Assembly: GCA_943788115.1 (NCBI GenBank)
Contig: CALSPA010000003.1
Location: 1-64,000, forward strand
DNA from: an uncultured Flavobacteriales bacterium
GTDB taxonomy: Bacteria > Bacteroidota > Bacteroidia > Flavobacteriales_D > Parvicellaceae
Length of the DNA stretch: 64,000 bases
Direction of reading: 5' to 3'
The translations under genes were made by a program, and so were the position numbers. Positions within the stretch are counted from its first letter, which is position 1. Each line of letters starts with the position of its first letter. Below are positions 8,757 to 18,427 of the stretch, one piece after another. The notes beneath the pieces are model-generated. The model worked only from the letters and a program-made list of their open reading frames with translations. It made no database searches and was not told the DNA's origin.

Positions 8757-10958
8757 TTGATACAATTAGCAAAAATAGGAGCTAAAAAAGCACTTCAAAA
8801 ATATTTTGGGTTCACAAAATTCAAAGGTGAACAAGAAGCTGTCATCAATAATTTATTGGCAGGCAACAATACTTTTGTAATTATGCCTACTGGTGGAGGT
8901 AAATCTCTTTGCTATCAACTGCCTGCATTAATGAGTGAAGGAACTGCAATAGTGGTTTCTCCTTTAATTGCATTAATGAAAAACCAGGTTGACGCCATAA
9001 GACAAGTTAGTGAAAGTGACAGCGTTGCACATTTTTTAAATTCTTCTTTAAACAAAACAGAGTCTAATAGAGTTAGAAATGACGTCTCAAATGGGAAAAC
9101 GAAACTTTTGTATGTTGCACCTGAATCACTAACAAAGCAGGCAAACATTGATTTCTTAACTTCTATAAAAATTTCTTTTTTTGCAATTGACGAAGCCCAT
9201 TGCATATCCGAATGGGGGCATGACTTTAGACCAGAATATAGGCGGCTAAAACCAATTATTAAAGCAATTGACAACGTACCTATTATAGCGTTAACGGCTA
9301 CTGCAACTCCAAAAGTACAAACAGACATTCAGAAGAATCTTGGAATGCAAGATGCTAAACTCTTTAAAGCGTCATTTAACAGACCTAACCTTTATTATGA
9401 AGTGCGTCCTAAAAAAGATGTTCAAAAAGAAATTGTACGTTTCATAAAAGAAAGAAAAGGGAAATCTGGTATTATCTATTGTTTGAGTCGTAAAAAAGTT
9501 GAAGAGCTAGCACAAGTTATTCAAGTAAATGGTATAAGAGCTTTGCCTTATCATGCTGGACTAGATGCAAATACAAGAGCTAAACATCAGGATATGTTTC
9601 TAATGGAAGATGCTGAAGTAATTGTTGCAACCATTGCATTTGGAATGGGTATTGACAAACCAGATGTTAGATTTGTGATTCATCATGACATTCCAAAATC
9701 TTTAGAAAGTTATTACCAAGAAACTGGAAGAGCTGGAAGAGATGGAGGAGAAGGACATTGTCTGGCATTTTACACCTACAAAGACATTGAGAAGCTTGAA
9801 AAGTTTTTGCACAATAAGCCGCTTGCAGAACAAGAAGTTGGTCATCAGCTATTGCAAGAAGTTGTTGCATTTTCTGAAACTAGTATAAATAGAAGAAAGT
9901 TTATCTTGCATTATTTTGGTGAAGAATTTGATGAAAAAAATGGAGAAGGTGCAAAAATGTGTGACAACTCCAAATTCCCTAAAGAAAAATTCGAAGGAAA
10001 AGATCAGGTTAAAATGGCTTTAGAGGCGATTTTAAGCATTGAAGGCAAACACAAGTTTAACTACTATGTCGATATTCTAGTAGGTAAATTAACTTCAAAA
10101 GTTAAAACCTACAAACATCAAAACAATTCTTTTTTTGAGGCTGGAATTAATTACGATGAGACTTTTTGGAATGCTGTTTATCGACAAATAATTGTTTCAG
10201 GGTTAGCCGCAAAAGAAATTGAATCTTACGGGACTCTTTATTTAACCCCAAAAGGTGATTCATTTATAAAATCTCCTAGCTCTTTTTTACTTACAAAAGA
10301 ACATGACTTTAGTGACACAGATGAAGATGATATTATTGTTGATCAAAAAGGTGGAGGAGGTGCTTTAGACCCTAAATTATTCAGCTTTCTTAAAGATTTA
10401 AGAAAATCACTTTCAGTGAAAAATAAAATTCCGCCCTTTGTTATTTTTCAGGATCCTTCTCTAGAAGACATGACCATTCAGTACCCGACCTCAATTGAAG
10501 ATTTACAAGCAATTTCTGGAGTAGGCAAAGGCAAAGCCATTAGATATGGGAAGCCTTTTATTGAATTAATATCTAAATATGTAGAAGAAAACAACATTGA
10601 AAGACACCAAGACTTTGTGATTAAATCCATTGCTAATAAAAGTGCGGGTAAAGTTAACCTTATCAAAAATATAGACAAAAAGATTCCCTTAGACGAAATA
10701 GCTAAAAGCCAAGGCAAAGAGCTAGACATTATAATCGAAGAAATAGAAAATATTGTTAATTCTGGAACTAAAATCAACATTGATTATTACCTAAGCGACA
10801 TCTTAGATGATGATTCACAAGAAGAAATATATGATTATTTCCTCGAAGATGCTGAAACTGATGAAATACAAATTGCTCATGATGAATTTGATGGCGATTA
10901 CAGTGAAAATGAAATTCGCTTAATTAAAATTAAATTCATGAGTGAAATGGCCAACTAA
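8757..10958 (+). CDS. recQ: ATP-dependent DNA helicase RecQ
   Basis: 733 aa, TTG start. It unwinds DNA 3' to 5' in recombination and repair. Helicase motifs: MPTGGGKSLCYQ (Walker A, about residues 43-54), DEAHCISEWGHDFRPEY (Walker B and the RecQ aromatic-rich loop, about 144-160), ALTATATP, and QETGRAGRDGG (motif VI). An RQC region follows, then an HRDC domain (about 540-620) and a Bacteroidota-type acidic C-terminal extension. The RecQ zinc-binding segment after LHYFGEEFDEK keeps a single Cys (GAKMCDNSKFP) instead of the usual four. From memory this loss is common in flavobacterial RecQ. The gene stops 10 bases before the next ATG. Confidence 0.95.
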   Translation: MIQLAKIGAKKALQKYFGFTKFKGEQEAVINNLLAGNNTFVIMPTGGGKSLCYQLPALMSEGTAIVVSPLIALMKNQVDAIRQVSESDSVAHFLNSSLNKTESNRVRNDVSNGKTKLLYVAPESLTKQANIDFLTSIKISFFAIDEAHCISEWGHDFRPEYRRLKPIIKAIDNVPIIALTATATPKVQTDIQKNLGMQDAKLFKASFNRPNLYYEVRPKKDVQKEIVRFIKERKGKSGIIYCLSRKKVEELAQVIQVNGIRALPYHAGLDANTRAKHQDMFLMEDAEVIVATIAFGMGIDKPDVRFVIHHDIPKSLESYYQETGRAGRDGGEGHCLAFYTYKDIEKLEKFLHNKPLAEQEVGHQLLQEVVAFSETSINRRKFILHYFGEEFDEKNGEGAKMCDNSKFPKEKFEGKDQVKMALEAILSIEGKHKFNYYVDILVGKLTSKVKTYKHQNNSFFEAGINYDETFWNAVYRQIIVSGLAAKEIESYGTLYLTPKGDSFIKSPSSFLLTKEHDFSDTDEDDIIVDQKGGGGALDPKLFSFLKDLRKSLSVKNKIPPFVIFQDPSLEDMTIQYPTSIEDLQAISGVGKGKAIRYGKPFIELISKYVEENNIERHQDFVIKSIANKSAGKVNLIKNIDKKIPLDEIAKSQGKELDIIIEEIENIVNSGTKINIDYYLSDILDDDSQEEIYDYFLEDAETDEIQIAHDEFDGDYSENEIRLIKIKFMSEMAN

Positions 10959-10968
10959 ATCAACAACT

Positions 10969-12798
10969 ATGAAAAACATTGTCTTTAACACCGCTATATT
11001 ATTTTTTATTGTAACTCTATCTACTGCTCAAAGTAATTTAAACTACCCTTTAGAAATAGAAAATGATTGTCTTTTACAACAAGATGAACATCATTATATA
11101 GAAACTAGTCAGCTAAAAACTGGAGACACTTTATGGTCAGAAGATTTCGGTAATGGATTTCCATCTGGATGGACAATCCAAGATGCATCTGGAATTTGTC
11201 CTTGGGTTTGGTCAGATGACGGTTCTTGGGGTTATTTTAACACAAACAATGGCTCATCTGCCAGTACAGCTATTGCATCTACTACAGCTGCTAATGGTTT
11301 TTTAATTTGCGACATTGACTCAGCTAACAATGTGAATTATGGTCAACCTTCTGGAAGTAACTACCAATATTTAGAAACTTATTTTACTACAAATTCTATT
11401 GATTTAACAGGACACCCTGCAGTTGTATTAGAGTTTCAACAATTTTTTAGATATAACAATGGTGTAGATATGAATGTATTAGTTAGCACCAATAATGTAA
11501 CATGGACAACTTTCACAGTGCAAGGGAATTCATCAAACAATACTGCTTCACAAAATCCTGAAACTGTAAAAATCAACATTTCAGCTGTTGCTGGCAATCA
11601 ACCAAATGTTTATATTAAAATTGGTTGGAGCGCTAGAGTTTATTACTGGATGATAGATGACATGAAAATCCTTGAAGCTGACGACAACGATCTTATTGTC
11701 AATACTAATTATTTTGAAACTTTAGGCTTACCCTACTATCAAATTCCAATTAGTCAACTAGCTGATATTAATTTCTCTGCAATTGTAACTAACAACGGTG
11801 CAAATGACCAAATCAATAGTAATTTAGAAATTGAAGTAAACGGAACATCAATTGGGTCAAGTGATTCTACAACAATATTAACGGGTGATTCTGACTCATT
11901 GTTTCTAGCACAAAGCTATACACCACCTTCTACAACTGGTCAGTATGTTTTAAACTGGGTTGCTTCATCAGATTCAATTGATGATAACCCATCTGATAAT
12001 ATTAAAGCTTCAGAAATTGAAATAACAGATTACGTATACGCAAGAGACAACAACATTAAAGATGGGAATAAATTCAATTCAGGAGATCCCTATGAAATTG
12101 GAAATCTATTTGATATTATTAATACAAGTTTCGTGGATGGAGTAGACTTTGTTGTAGATGACGCCTCAGAAGTTGGAGCAATCGTTTATGGAGTTATTTA
12201 TTCGATCGATGCCGCATCTGGAGATTTCATTTTCGAAATGAATACTGACGATTACAATTTAACATCAAACGATATAAACAATGAAGTAACAATTACTCTT
12301 CCATTTTTTAGCCCAGTTCAACTTACAGGGGGTAAAACATATTTAATTATGGTAGGAGCATATGGAGATGGTGGAAGCACGAATGATTTAGTTGTAAGAA
12401 CTGCGGGAACTTCAGAACCTCAAACTTCTTTCAAATACGATGGTGCAGACTTAACTTGGTATTACACTACAAGCACGCCTATGGTAAGAATGAATTTCGA
12501 ACCAGTTTTTTCAATCGAAGATCACAACATAAATAATTTAAATTTCACATTAAAACAAAACACTCCTAATCCATTTAACAATGAGACATTGATAGAATTT
12601 CACTTAAATGAAAGAAGCAACTGTAAATTTGAAATCTGTAATATTTCTGGTGAAATCATATATGAAGAAAATCTAGGCATGCAAAATAAGGGAGCTAATG
12701 AGCTAACCATCTCAAAATCATCGCTTTCTTCAGGAATTTATTTTTATTCTATTGTTGTAGACAACAAAAGCATCTCAAAAAAAATGATAATTCAATAA
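10969..12798 (+). CDS. T9SS-sorted secreted protein, first of a tandem paralogous pair
   Basis: The ORF track starts at 10942 inside recQ; the ATG at 10969 (MKNIVFNTAILFFIVTLSTAQ) gives a clean signal peptide and no overlap, so I prefer it (609 aa). An N-terminal jelly-roll-like domain begins at LWSEDFGNGFPSGWTI. A middle region holds LPYYQIPISQ and a CARDB-like stretch, followed by a conserved domain (YARDNNIKDG ... LVVRTAGTSEPQTSF). The T9SS type A tail is QNTPNPFNNETLIEF ... KMIIQ. About half its residues align with the next gene in the same order. Surface or secreted; ligand or substrate unknown, and I see no catalytic motif. Confidence 0.85.
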   Translation: MKNIVFNTAILFFIVTLSTAQSNLNYPLEIENDCLLQQDEHHYIETSQLKTGDTLWSEDFGNGFPSGWTIQDASGICPWVWSDDGSWGYFNTNNGSSASTAIASTTAANGFLICDIDSANNVNYGQPSGSNYQYLETYFTTNSIDLTGHPAVVLEFQQFFRYNNGVDMNVLVSTNNVTWTTFTVQGNSSNNTASQNPETVKINISAVAGNQPNVYIKIGWSARVYYWMIDDMKILEADDNDLIVNTNYFETLGLPYYQIPISQLADINFSAIVTNNGANDQINSNLEIEVNGTSIGSSDSTTILTGDSDSLFLAQSYTPPSTTGQYVLNWVASSDSIDDNPSDNIKASEIEITDYVYARDNNIKDGNKFNSGDPYEIGNLFDIINTSFVDGVDFVVDDASEVGAIVYGVIYSIDAASGDFIFEMNTDDYNLTSNDINNEVTITLPFFSPVQLTGGKTYLIMVGAYGDGGSTNDLVVRTAGTSEPQTSFKYDGADLTWYYTTSTPMVRMNFEPVFSIEDHNINNLNFTLKQNTPNPFNNETLIEFHLNERSNCKFEICNISGEIIYEENLGMQNKGANELTISKSSLSSGIYFYSIVVDNKSISKKMIIQ

Positions 12799-12836
12799 TT
12801 TTCATTTTTCAGGCAACTTAATTTTATTTTTTGAAT

Positions 12837-12844
12837 TACATTTG
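12837..12844 (+). promoter_or_regulatory. Putative -7 promoter element (TACATTTG)
   Basis: An exact match to TAnnTTTG lies 31 bases before the start codon of the second paralog. No clear -33 TTG is seen at the right spacing. Confidence 0.4.
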
Positions 12845-12875
12845 AAACCGCATAACTATATTCAAATAAATAAAA

Positions 12876-14738
12876 ATGAAAAAATCTTACTTAATATTTG
12901 CTGGTTTAGCAGCAACTTTTTCCTCTTATGCTCAGGGGAATCTAACAAATTATACTGAAGCAATTAACAAAGGTCTTGTTACAGTTGAAAAACCTGGAAC
13001 AAATCAAATTTTAAATGAAAAATCTGGAGTTGTTTTTTGGTCTGATGATTTTTCTGATCCAAATACATGGACAATAGATAATGATACTATAGGTCTAGGT
13101 GCTGAATTTGGCTGGTCAATTGATAGCAACAATGATGGATGGTTTTTCACAAACCCAATAAACTCTACTTCTGGTGGTAACTATGCTGAATTAAGTAATG
13201 GAGATGCTCAAGCGGGTACTCAGCTTTCTAACATGACTTACACAATGACTACAGCAAATCCAATTGATGTTTTATCTTTAGCAGGAACTGAACAAGTTTC
13301 ATTAAGCTTCCTTCAATACGGTGCTTTATTCAACGATTTACAAGAAATACTAATCAGTGTTAACGGTGTTACTTTCACACCTGTAGGTGACAATTCTGAC
13401 AAAGACGTTCTTAGTTCTTCTGGTGGTGCTGCTTATGATAACCCTGATAACAAACTAATAAACCTAGCTCCTTACATTGCAGGTTTTGGATCATCTGTTT
13501 GGATTCAATTTAGATGGACTACTGCATTTCCAAATTCAGCTTCAAATCCAAATGTATGGATTACTTATGGTTGGATGATTGATGATGTTGAACTTGTTAC
13601 TAATCCAAGTAATGACATAACAATTAATAGTTACAATTTTGGTTCTGCTGGTCTTCCTTACTACCAGATTCCTGTTGCACAAATTGCTCCAATAGATTTT
13701 TCTGCTCAAGTAACCAATAATGGAGCACTTGATCAACCAGGATCTATGTTATCTGTTGATGTTACAGGGACAAGTTCTTACAATGGTACAAGTGCTACTT
13801 CAACTATAGCTGTTGGATCAACAGATTCTTTATTTACTACAACGCAATTTACTCCATCTTCTACTATTGGATCTAGTGACATTGCTTTATCAATTAGTTC
13901 AGATTCTACTGACTTATACGGTGATGATAATCCAAATGACAATTCTGCAACTGAAACAATAGAAATTACAGATTATCTATACGCAAGAGATATGGGTGTT
14001 GCTGATGGCGGTTCTTACAATGTAGGCGAAGCATTTGAAGTTGGTCCGTATTTTGACATTTTTGCTGATCAAACGTTAAAAGCAATTGATGTAACGATAA
14101 GTAACAGTTCTGAGCCTGGAGCAATCATTTATGGTGTTATTTACTCAGTAGATGCAGCAACTGGCGATTTTATTTTTGAAGGCAATACAGATGATTATCA
14201 GTTAACTTCAAGTGATGTAAGCTCTGGTGCTACAATTACACTTCCGCTTTTCTCTCCTTTCACAGTATTAACAGGAAGAGGGTATTTAGTTGTCGCTGGT
14301 GCGTATGGAGATGCTGGAGCTACTAATGATTTAGTTGTAGCTACTTCTGGTAATTCTGAACCTCAAACTTGTTTTTACTATGATGGTACAGACTTAACTT
14401 GGTACTATACAACAGGTACACCAATGGTAAGAATGAATTTCGATCAAACCATAAATATTCAAGAAAGGTTAGAAACTAAAATATCTTTAGGTCAAAACAT
14501 GCCTAATCCATTCTCTAACAATACAATTATTGAATTTGAATTAGACAAACAAATGGATATTGAGTTTGAAGTATTAGACATTACTGGTAAAGTTGTGAAA
14601 AATCTTTCTTTAGGAACTACTGGTGCTGGAACTCATCAAATTAACTTAAATTCTGATAGCTTTAGAAATGGGATATATTATTATTCTATTAAAAGTGCTG
14701 AATTTAAAGTGACTAAGAAAATGATTATCCAGAAATAA
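12876..14738 (+). CDS. T9SS-sorted secreted protein, second of the tandem pair
   Basis: 620 aa. Signal peptide MKKSYLIFAGLAATFSSYAQ, a jelly-roll-like domain starting at FWSDDFSDPNTWTI, a middle region with LPYYQIPVAQ, a shared domain (YARDMGVADGG ... LVVATSGNSEPQT), and a T9SS type A tail (QNMPNPFSNNTIIEF ... KMIIQK). Long blocks such as LTWYYTT and TPMVRMNF are identical or nearly so in both paralogs, which shows an old tandem duplication. Unlike the first copy it has its own promoter-like box and a strong terminator, so the two may be expressed differently. Function unknown. Confidence 0.85.
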   Translation: MKKSYLIFAGLAATFSSYAQGNLTNYTEAINKGLVTVEKPGTNQILNEKSGVVFWSDDFSDPNTWTIDNDTIGLGAEFGWSIDSNNDGWFFTNPINSTSGGNYAELSNGDAQAGTQLSNMTYTMTTANPIDVLSLAGTEQVSLSFLQYGALFNDLQEILISVNGVTFTPVGDNSDKDVLSSSGGAAYDNPDNKLINLAPYIAGFGSSVWIQFRWTTAFPNSASNPNVWITYGWMIDDVELVTNPSNDITINSYNFGSAGLPYYQIPVAQIAPIDFSAQVTNNGALDQPGSMLSVDVTGTSSYNGTSATSTIAVGSTDSLFTTTQFTPSSTIGSSDIALSISSDSTDLYGDDNPNDNSATETIEITDYLYARDMGVADGGSYNVGEAFEVGPYFDIFADQTLKAIDVTISNSSEPGAIIYGVIYSVDAATGDFIFEGNTDDYQLTSSDVSSGATITLPLFSPFTVLTGRGYLVVAGAYGDAGATNDLVVATSGNSEPQTCFYYDGTDLTWYYTTGTPMVRMNFDQTINIQERLETKISLGQNMPNPFSNNTIIEFELDKQMDIEFEVLDITGKVVKNLSLGTTGAGTHQINLNSDSFRNGIYYYSIKSAEFKVTKKMIIQK

Positions 14739-14760
14739 TTTTTCTTCTTTATTAAGATTA

Positions 14761-14783
14761 AAAAGGCGCTAATAGCGCCTTTT
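14761..14783. terminator. Bidirectional terminator
   Basis: A perfect 10-bp stem (AAAAGGCGCT / AGCGCCTTTT) with a 3-nt loop and a T run lies between convergent genes (T9SS paralog on plus, PLP enzyme on minus). Confidence 0.9.
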
Positions 14784-14784
14784 T

Positions 14785-15702
14785 TTATTCATATATATTA
14801 AGGTTATATCTTTGTTCGAACCCTTCAATTCCCTGAATTCCACCAGAATGTAAAGCTATTATTGTTTTTTCATCATTTTCATTCTTCAATTGGTCAATCA
14901 TTCCGTAAAACATTTTTCCAGAATATATAGGATCGGTTTTAATTCCTGTAATTTCATAAAACTCCCTCATAAAAGCAATGAGCTCAGTATTGTTTTTTGC
15001 ATAACCACCAAAATGATAATTATGTAATAATTCACAAGTATTTCTGTGTTCATCATTTAATAAAAAATTATTTATTTCATTTTTTAAGTACTCCGCACCT
15101 TTTAAAACAACTACACCTTTAACTTTTTGACGACTATTTAATTCACTTGCAAGCCCCGCCATTGTTGCACCAGTACCAACATCACAAAAAATTTCGTCAA
15201 AATCTAAATCGATTTCCTTTACAACGTCTTTACAACCATTAATTCCGAAAGAATTAGCACCCCCTTCAGGTATAATAAAATAATCTAAGTATTTATTTTT
15301 AACGCTATCTACGCTAGTTGTTAACCTTTTGTAAGATTCTCTGCTTACAAATATTAACTCAGCACCTAAATCGCAGCATTTTTTCAAAGTGGGATTCAAC
15401 ATTTTAGGCTTTTCACCACGAATAAAAATAATGGTTGGAATAGTATAAAAATTAGCTAAATATGACATAGCTATAATATGATTTGAATGTGAACCACCAA
15501 ATGTCACTATACCTTCATAATTACCATCAAAATATTCTTTGATATTGTATTTTAGTTTACGCCATTTATTTCCAGAAACTACAGGATGAATTAAGTCATC
15601 TCTTTTAACAAAAACGTGCTTATTTACAACACCAAATGAGCCTAAATCAATAGGCTCTAGTAAACTTGGAAGTTCAAAAAGATTATTTATTTCCGGAATC
15701 AT
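14785..15702 (-). CDS. PLP-dependent enzyme of the ACC deaminase / D-cysteine desulfhydrase family
   Basis: 305 aa from the ATG at 15702; the track uses a TTG two codons upstream. The PLP lysine lies in SGNKWRKLKYN (about residues 43-53), followed by the cofactor-binding TFGGSHSNHI (about 66-75). A later segment, CDVGTGATMAGL, forms the phosphate-binding loop. This places it in fold type II with 1-aminocyclopropane-1-carboxylate deaminases and D-cysteine desulfhydrases. Which substrate is used cannot be told from these motifs. It overlaps the upstream DUF4286 gene by about 20 bases and probably shares its transcript. Confidence 0.85.
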   Translation of the reverse strand: MIPEINNLFELPSLLEPIDLGSFGVVNKHVFVKRDDLIHPVVSGNKWRKLKYNIKEYFDGNYEGIVTFGGSHSNHIIAMSYLANFYTIPTIIFIRGEKPKMLNPTLKKCCDLGAELIFVSRESYKRLTTSVDSVKNKYLDYFIIPEGGANSFGINGCKDVVKEIDLDFDEIFCDVGTGATMAGLASELNSRQKVKGVVVLKGAEYLKNEINNFLLNDEHRNTCELLHNYHFGGYAKNNTELIAFMREFYEITGIKTDPIYSGKMFYGMIDQLKNENDEKTIIALHSGGIQGIEGFEQRYNLNIYE

Positions 15703-16000
15703 GAACAACTTCTAATATTGTTCTAAAAGCTACAAATTTCCCTTTGTACTTAAGACTATGTTCTTGCTGAAGTTTTGAGGAGAATTCTTTTTGATAAAGT
15801 TCATAATCTTTCATGTTTTTCAGTAAGTATTGAATACTGTATGATTTACCTCCTTCTTCTTCTGCATGAATTCTACATATTCTAGCATTTAGAAATAATC
15901 GTGTATTTATAACATCTGGCACATGAACTTCTTTCATCCATTTTAACCATTCATCATGAACATCGTAATCAATATTAATAGTAACATTATATAATATCAT
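15683..16000 (-). CDS. DUF4286 family protein
   Basis: 105 aa. It starts MILYNVTINIDYDVHDEWLKWM, which is the hallmark opening of the DUF4286 proteins found across Bacteroidota, and has the family's ferredoxin-like alternation of strands and helices. No signal peptide or membrane segment. Function unknown. Its start overlaps the end of the TPR gene by 4 bases (ATGA) and its end overlaps the PLP enzyme gene, so all three are probably translated from one mRNA. Confidence 0.85.
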   Translation of the reverse strand: MILYNVTINIDYDVHDEWLKWMKEVHVPDVINTRLFLNARICRIHAEEEGGKSYSIQYLLKNMKDYELYQKEFSSKLQQEHSLKYKGKFVAFRTILEVVHDSGNK

Positions 16001-17877
16001 GAGTCAGATTGAATTATGTCATCAGTTTTTCCGGTAAGCTTTCTATATCTTTTTCTCGCTTCAACCATAAACAAACTTCCTTTATGGTCAAATAAAATAG
16101 ATTTATAAGCCTCTTTTGCTTTATCAAGATCATAAATATTATGCTCATAAATATGCCCAAGTAAAAATAAAGCATTATCTGCAAGTATATCGTCACCATA
16201 GTCTGCTAATAGTTTTGTTAGAGCTAAAATAGCATGTTCAAAACGCTGCTCTTTTATCGCAATTTTTGCTTTTCGGAAAAGTATATCGTCATTTAATGTA
16301 TGGTAAGCGTTTATTTGATTTATTGAATCATATAGCTGCTCAGCTTCTCTATATCTATGTTGAACAATATACAAATCTGCTTTTGCAAACAGATTCATAG
16401 ATAATCTAGAAGTATCAAGATTAAAATTATCAGTAATTAAAAGAGACAGCTCCATTGCATCATTTGAAATCAACTTTGATGTAGAAGCTTTTAAAACATC
16501 TAACTGACTTTGGCACCATTCATATTCACCAGTATAGTAATAAACTCTAGCATTTTTAAATTTAGCAGAATACCCAATTGGGTCTTCTTTAAATTCTTTT
16601 TCTACTTGCATAAAAAGTAACGAAGCATCCCAAACATCTCCTTTTAAAAGTAAAATATCTGCTAGCTCAATCTTCACTTCGCCTTTAACTTTTAAAGGAA
16701 TACCATAACTCTTTAAAATATTCCTCAGAAGGTCTTCAGCCGCTTTGTAATCGTGTAAATAATAAGCCTCTAAATCAGCAAGCCCTCTAATTGCGTCAAG
16801 ATATCTTTTGTCAGTTTGATAAGATTTAAAATATTTTTTAATCTCCTCTATTGTGTTTGTATAATTTTCTTTCAATAAAATTAACTGATCCTCATTAACA
16901 TTTACTCCTGAAAGAAGCTTGGCTTTTAATGTTTTTAACTTTTTAGCTTTTGCCTGTCCAGAAAGTTCTGTTTGAGGGTAATTCAAAATAATTTGATTGT
17001 AGCTTTTCAATGCTACATCGTAGCTCTCATTAACAAAGCAAGATTGCCCAAATTCTAAAAGCTTAGTCCCTTTAGCATTTGCTTTTTTATCAACCGCTCT
17101 AACTTGAATAAATGCACTATTAAAGTCATTTACAGCCGTAAAATACCAAGCAAGCAACTCATTGTATACAATGTTATTAGGATGCTTTTGACTTTCTTTA
17201 ACCAAACTCTCCTTTAGCATTGTTCGCTTATTCTTGTCATTTAACAAATCAATAGAATTACTTAAGCTTCTTTGAACCAATGCTAAATAACCCGAACTCT
17301 GATCTATTAAAGCAAGGTAAGTCTTTATCATTAATGCTGTTTCACCTTTTCTATTATAAATAGATGCAATCTTTTGATTATAAATTAATTTGTTTGAATT
17401 GAATTGATTTCCTGTCTGGTATACATTTAAAGCAAAATCAATTTTACCCACTTTTTCAAAACCTAGAGCCAAACTTTCAATTTGATTGTATGTTGCCTTG
17501 TTATCAACTTTTTTAATCGCTTGTTGATAATAATCGTTTGCTTTATCAATTTTATCTGACGCAAAATAAATATTTCCTAAGTCAATAATTAAGAAATATT
17601 TATTTGGGTATTTTTTTATCTCTTGCTTTACAAGTTTCTCAGCCTTTTTAAATTCATTAATTTCCAGTAAAGACGTGCTATATGGTTGATAAATGTCAAC
17701 AGTATTCTTTTTTTCTGATGCAATTTTCTCAAAATATAAAACGGCCTTATCAAAATCACCACTATTGTAATAATTCATGGCTATTCTTAAATCTTGTTGT
17801 ACATCTTGAGAAAAAGATGAAAATGAAAGTAGTATGAAAATGCTTAGAAAAGCGCTATATATTGAATCGATTTTCAA
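15997..17877 (-). CDS. Secreted/periplasmic TPR-repeat protein
   Basis: 626 aa. A signal peptide (SIYSAFLSIFILLSFSSFSQ) is followed by many tetratricopeptide-like helical pairs, such as AMNYYNSGDFDKAVLYFEKI (about residues 32-51) and DNALFLLGHIYEHNIYDLDKA near the C-terminus. TPR arrays mediate protein-protein contacts. The periplasmic location and the adjacent lipoprotein gene suggest an envelope scaffold, but no partner is identified. The start codon follows the lipoprotein stop codon directly. No catalytic motif seen. Confidence 0.85.
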   Translation of the reverse strand: MKIDSIYSAFLSIFILLSFSSFSQDVQQDLRIAMNYYNSGDFDKAVLYFEKIASEKKNTVDIYQPYSTSLLEINEFKKAEKLVKQEIKKYPNKYFLIIDLGNIYFASDKIDKANDYYQQAIKKVDNKATYNQIESLALGFEKVGKIDFALNVYQTGNQFNSNKLIYNQKIASIYNRKGETALMIKTYLALIDQSSGYLALVQRSLSNSIDLLNDKNKRTMLKESLVKESQKHPNNIVYNELLAWYFTAVNDFNSAFIQVRAVDKKANAKGTKLLEFGQSCFVNESYDVALKSYNQIILNYPQTELSGQAKAKKLKTLKAKLLSGVNVNEDQLILLKENYTNTIEEIKKYFKSYQTDKRYLDAIRGLADLEAYYLHDYKAAEDLLRNILKSYGIPLKVKGEVKIELADILLLKGDVWDASLLFMQVEKEFKEDPIGYSAKFKNARVYYYTGEYEWCQSQLDVLKASTSKLISNDAMELSLLITDNFNLDTSRLSMNLFAKADLYIVQHRYREAEQLYDSINQINAYHTLNDDILFRKAKIAIKEQRFEHAILALTKLLADYGDDILADNALFLLGHIYEHNIYDLDKAKEAYKSILFDHKGSLFMVEARKRYRKLTGKTDDIIQSDS

Positions 17878-18408
17878 TTATTCTGAATGACTATTAACAA
17901 GTGAACGGACTTTAAAAGACAAAGAATCATCTAAAGTTAAAATGGCATCACAATCAAGAATATAGCTAGTAATGCTTTCTTTCAATAATGAAAGATTACG
18001 TTCTTCATTAGAAATAAATATAAGCGCAGAATCTTTCATTATTAGCTGATTTTCCAAATCAGCTTTTAAATAATTCAATTGTTGTTTCATAGTTGTAAGG
18101 TTTGCGTTTATATTTTCAGCTTGATTCGACAAACCCTTTCCGCCTTTCTTTATTCCTTTGTAAGAATTCATCAACTGAACGAACTCTTTTTCTACAGTAT
18201 CTGTATAATAGTATTTTTTAATCTGCGACATGTTGTGCTTATATTCACTAATTGCATCTTCTACCTTTTGCTGGTCTACTGAATTATAAGAACTTTCAAG
18301 GCTTAACAATTCAAACTCAAGCTCACTCACTGTATTAAGCTGTTCATTTAAATTAGCAGTACAGCTAACAAATAGAATCACTATAAAAAAAAGAAATGTC
18401 TTAATCAT
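17878..18408 (-). CDS. Coiled-coil lipoprotein
   Basis: The track begins at 18438, but the ATG at 18408 (MIKTFLFFIVILFVSC) gives a proper lipoprotein signal with lipobox Cys at residue 16 and avoids most of the overlap with serS; mature length is about 160 residues. The rest is highly helical, with heptad-like spacing (NTVSELEFELLSLESSYNS) typical of a coiled coil. No known domain recognised. It abuts the periplasmic TPR gene, so the two products may act together in the envelope. A short gap follows serS upstream. Confidence 0.75.
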   Translation of the reverse strand: MIKTFLFFIVILFVSCTANLNEQLNTVSELEFELLSLESSYNSVDQQKVEDAISEYKHNMSQIKKYYYTDTVEKEFVQLMNSYKGIKKGGKGLSNQAENINANLTTMKQQLNYLKADLENQLIMKDSALIFISNEERNLSLLKESITSYILDCDAILTLDDSLSFKVRSLVNSHSE

Positions 18409-18427
18409 GTATTTTAATTTACAAAAA

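Noticed and set aside
8915-9328. 137-aa minus-strand ORF
   Set aside because: Antisense shadow of the recQ helicase domain.
10478-10780. 100-aa minus-strand ORF
   Set aside because: Antisense shadow of the recQ C-terminus; hydrophobic pattern arises from reversed coding sequence.
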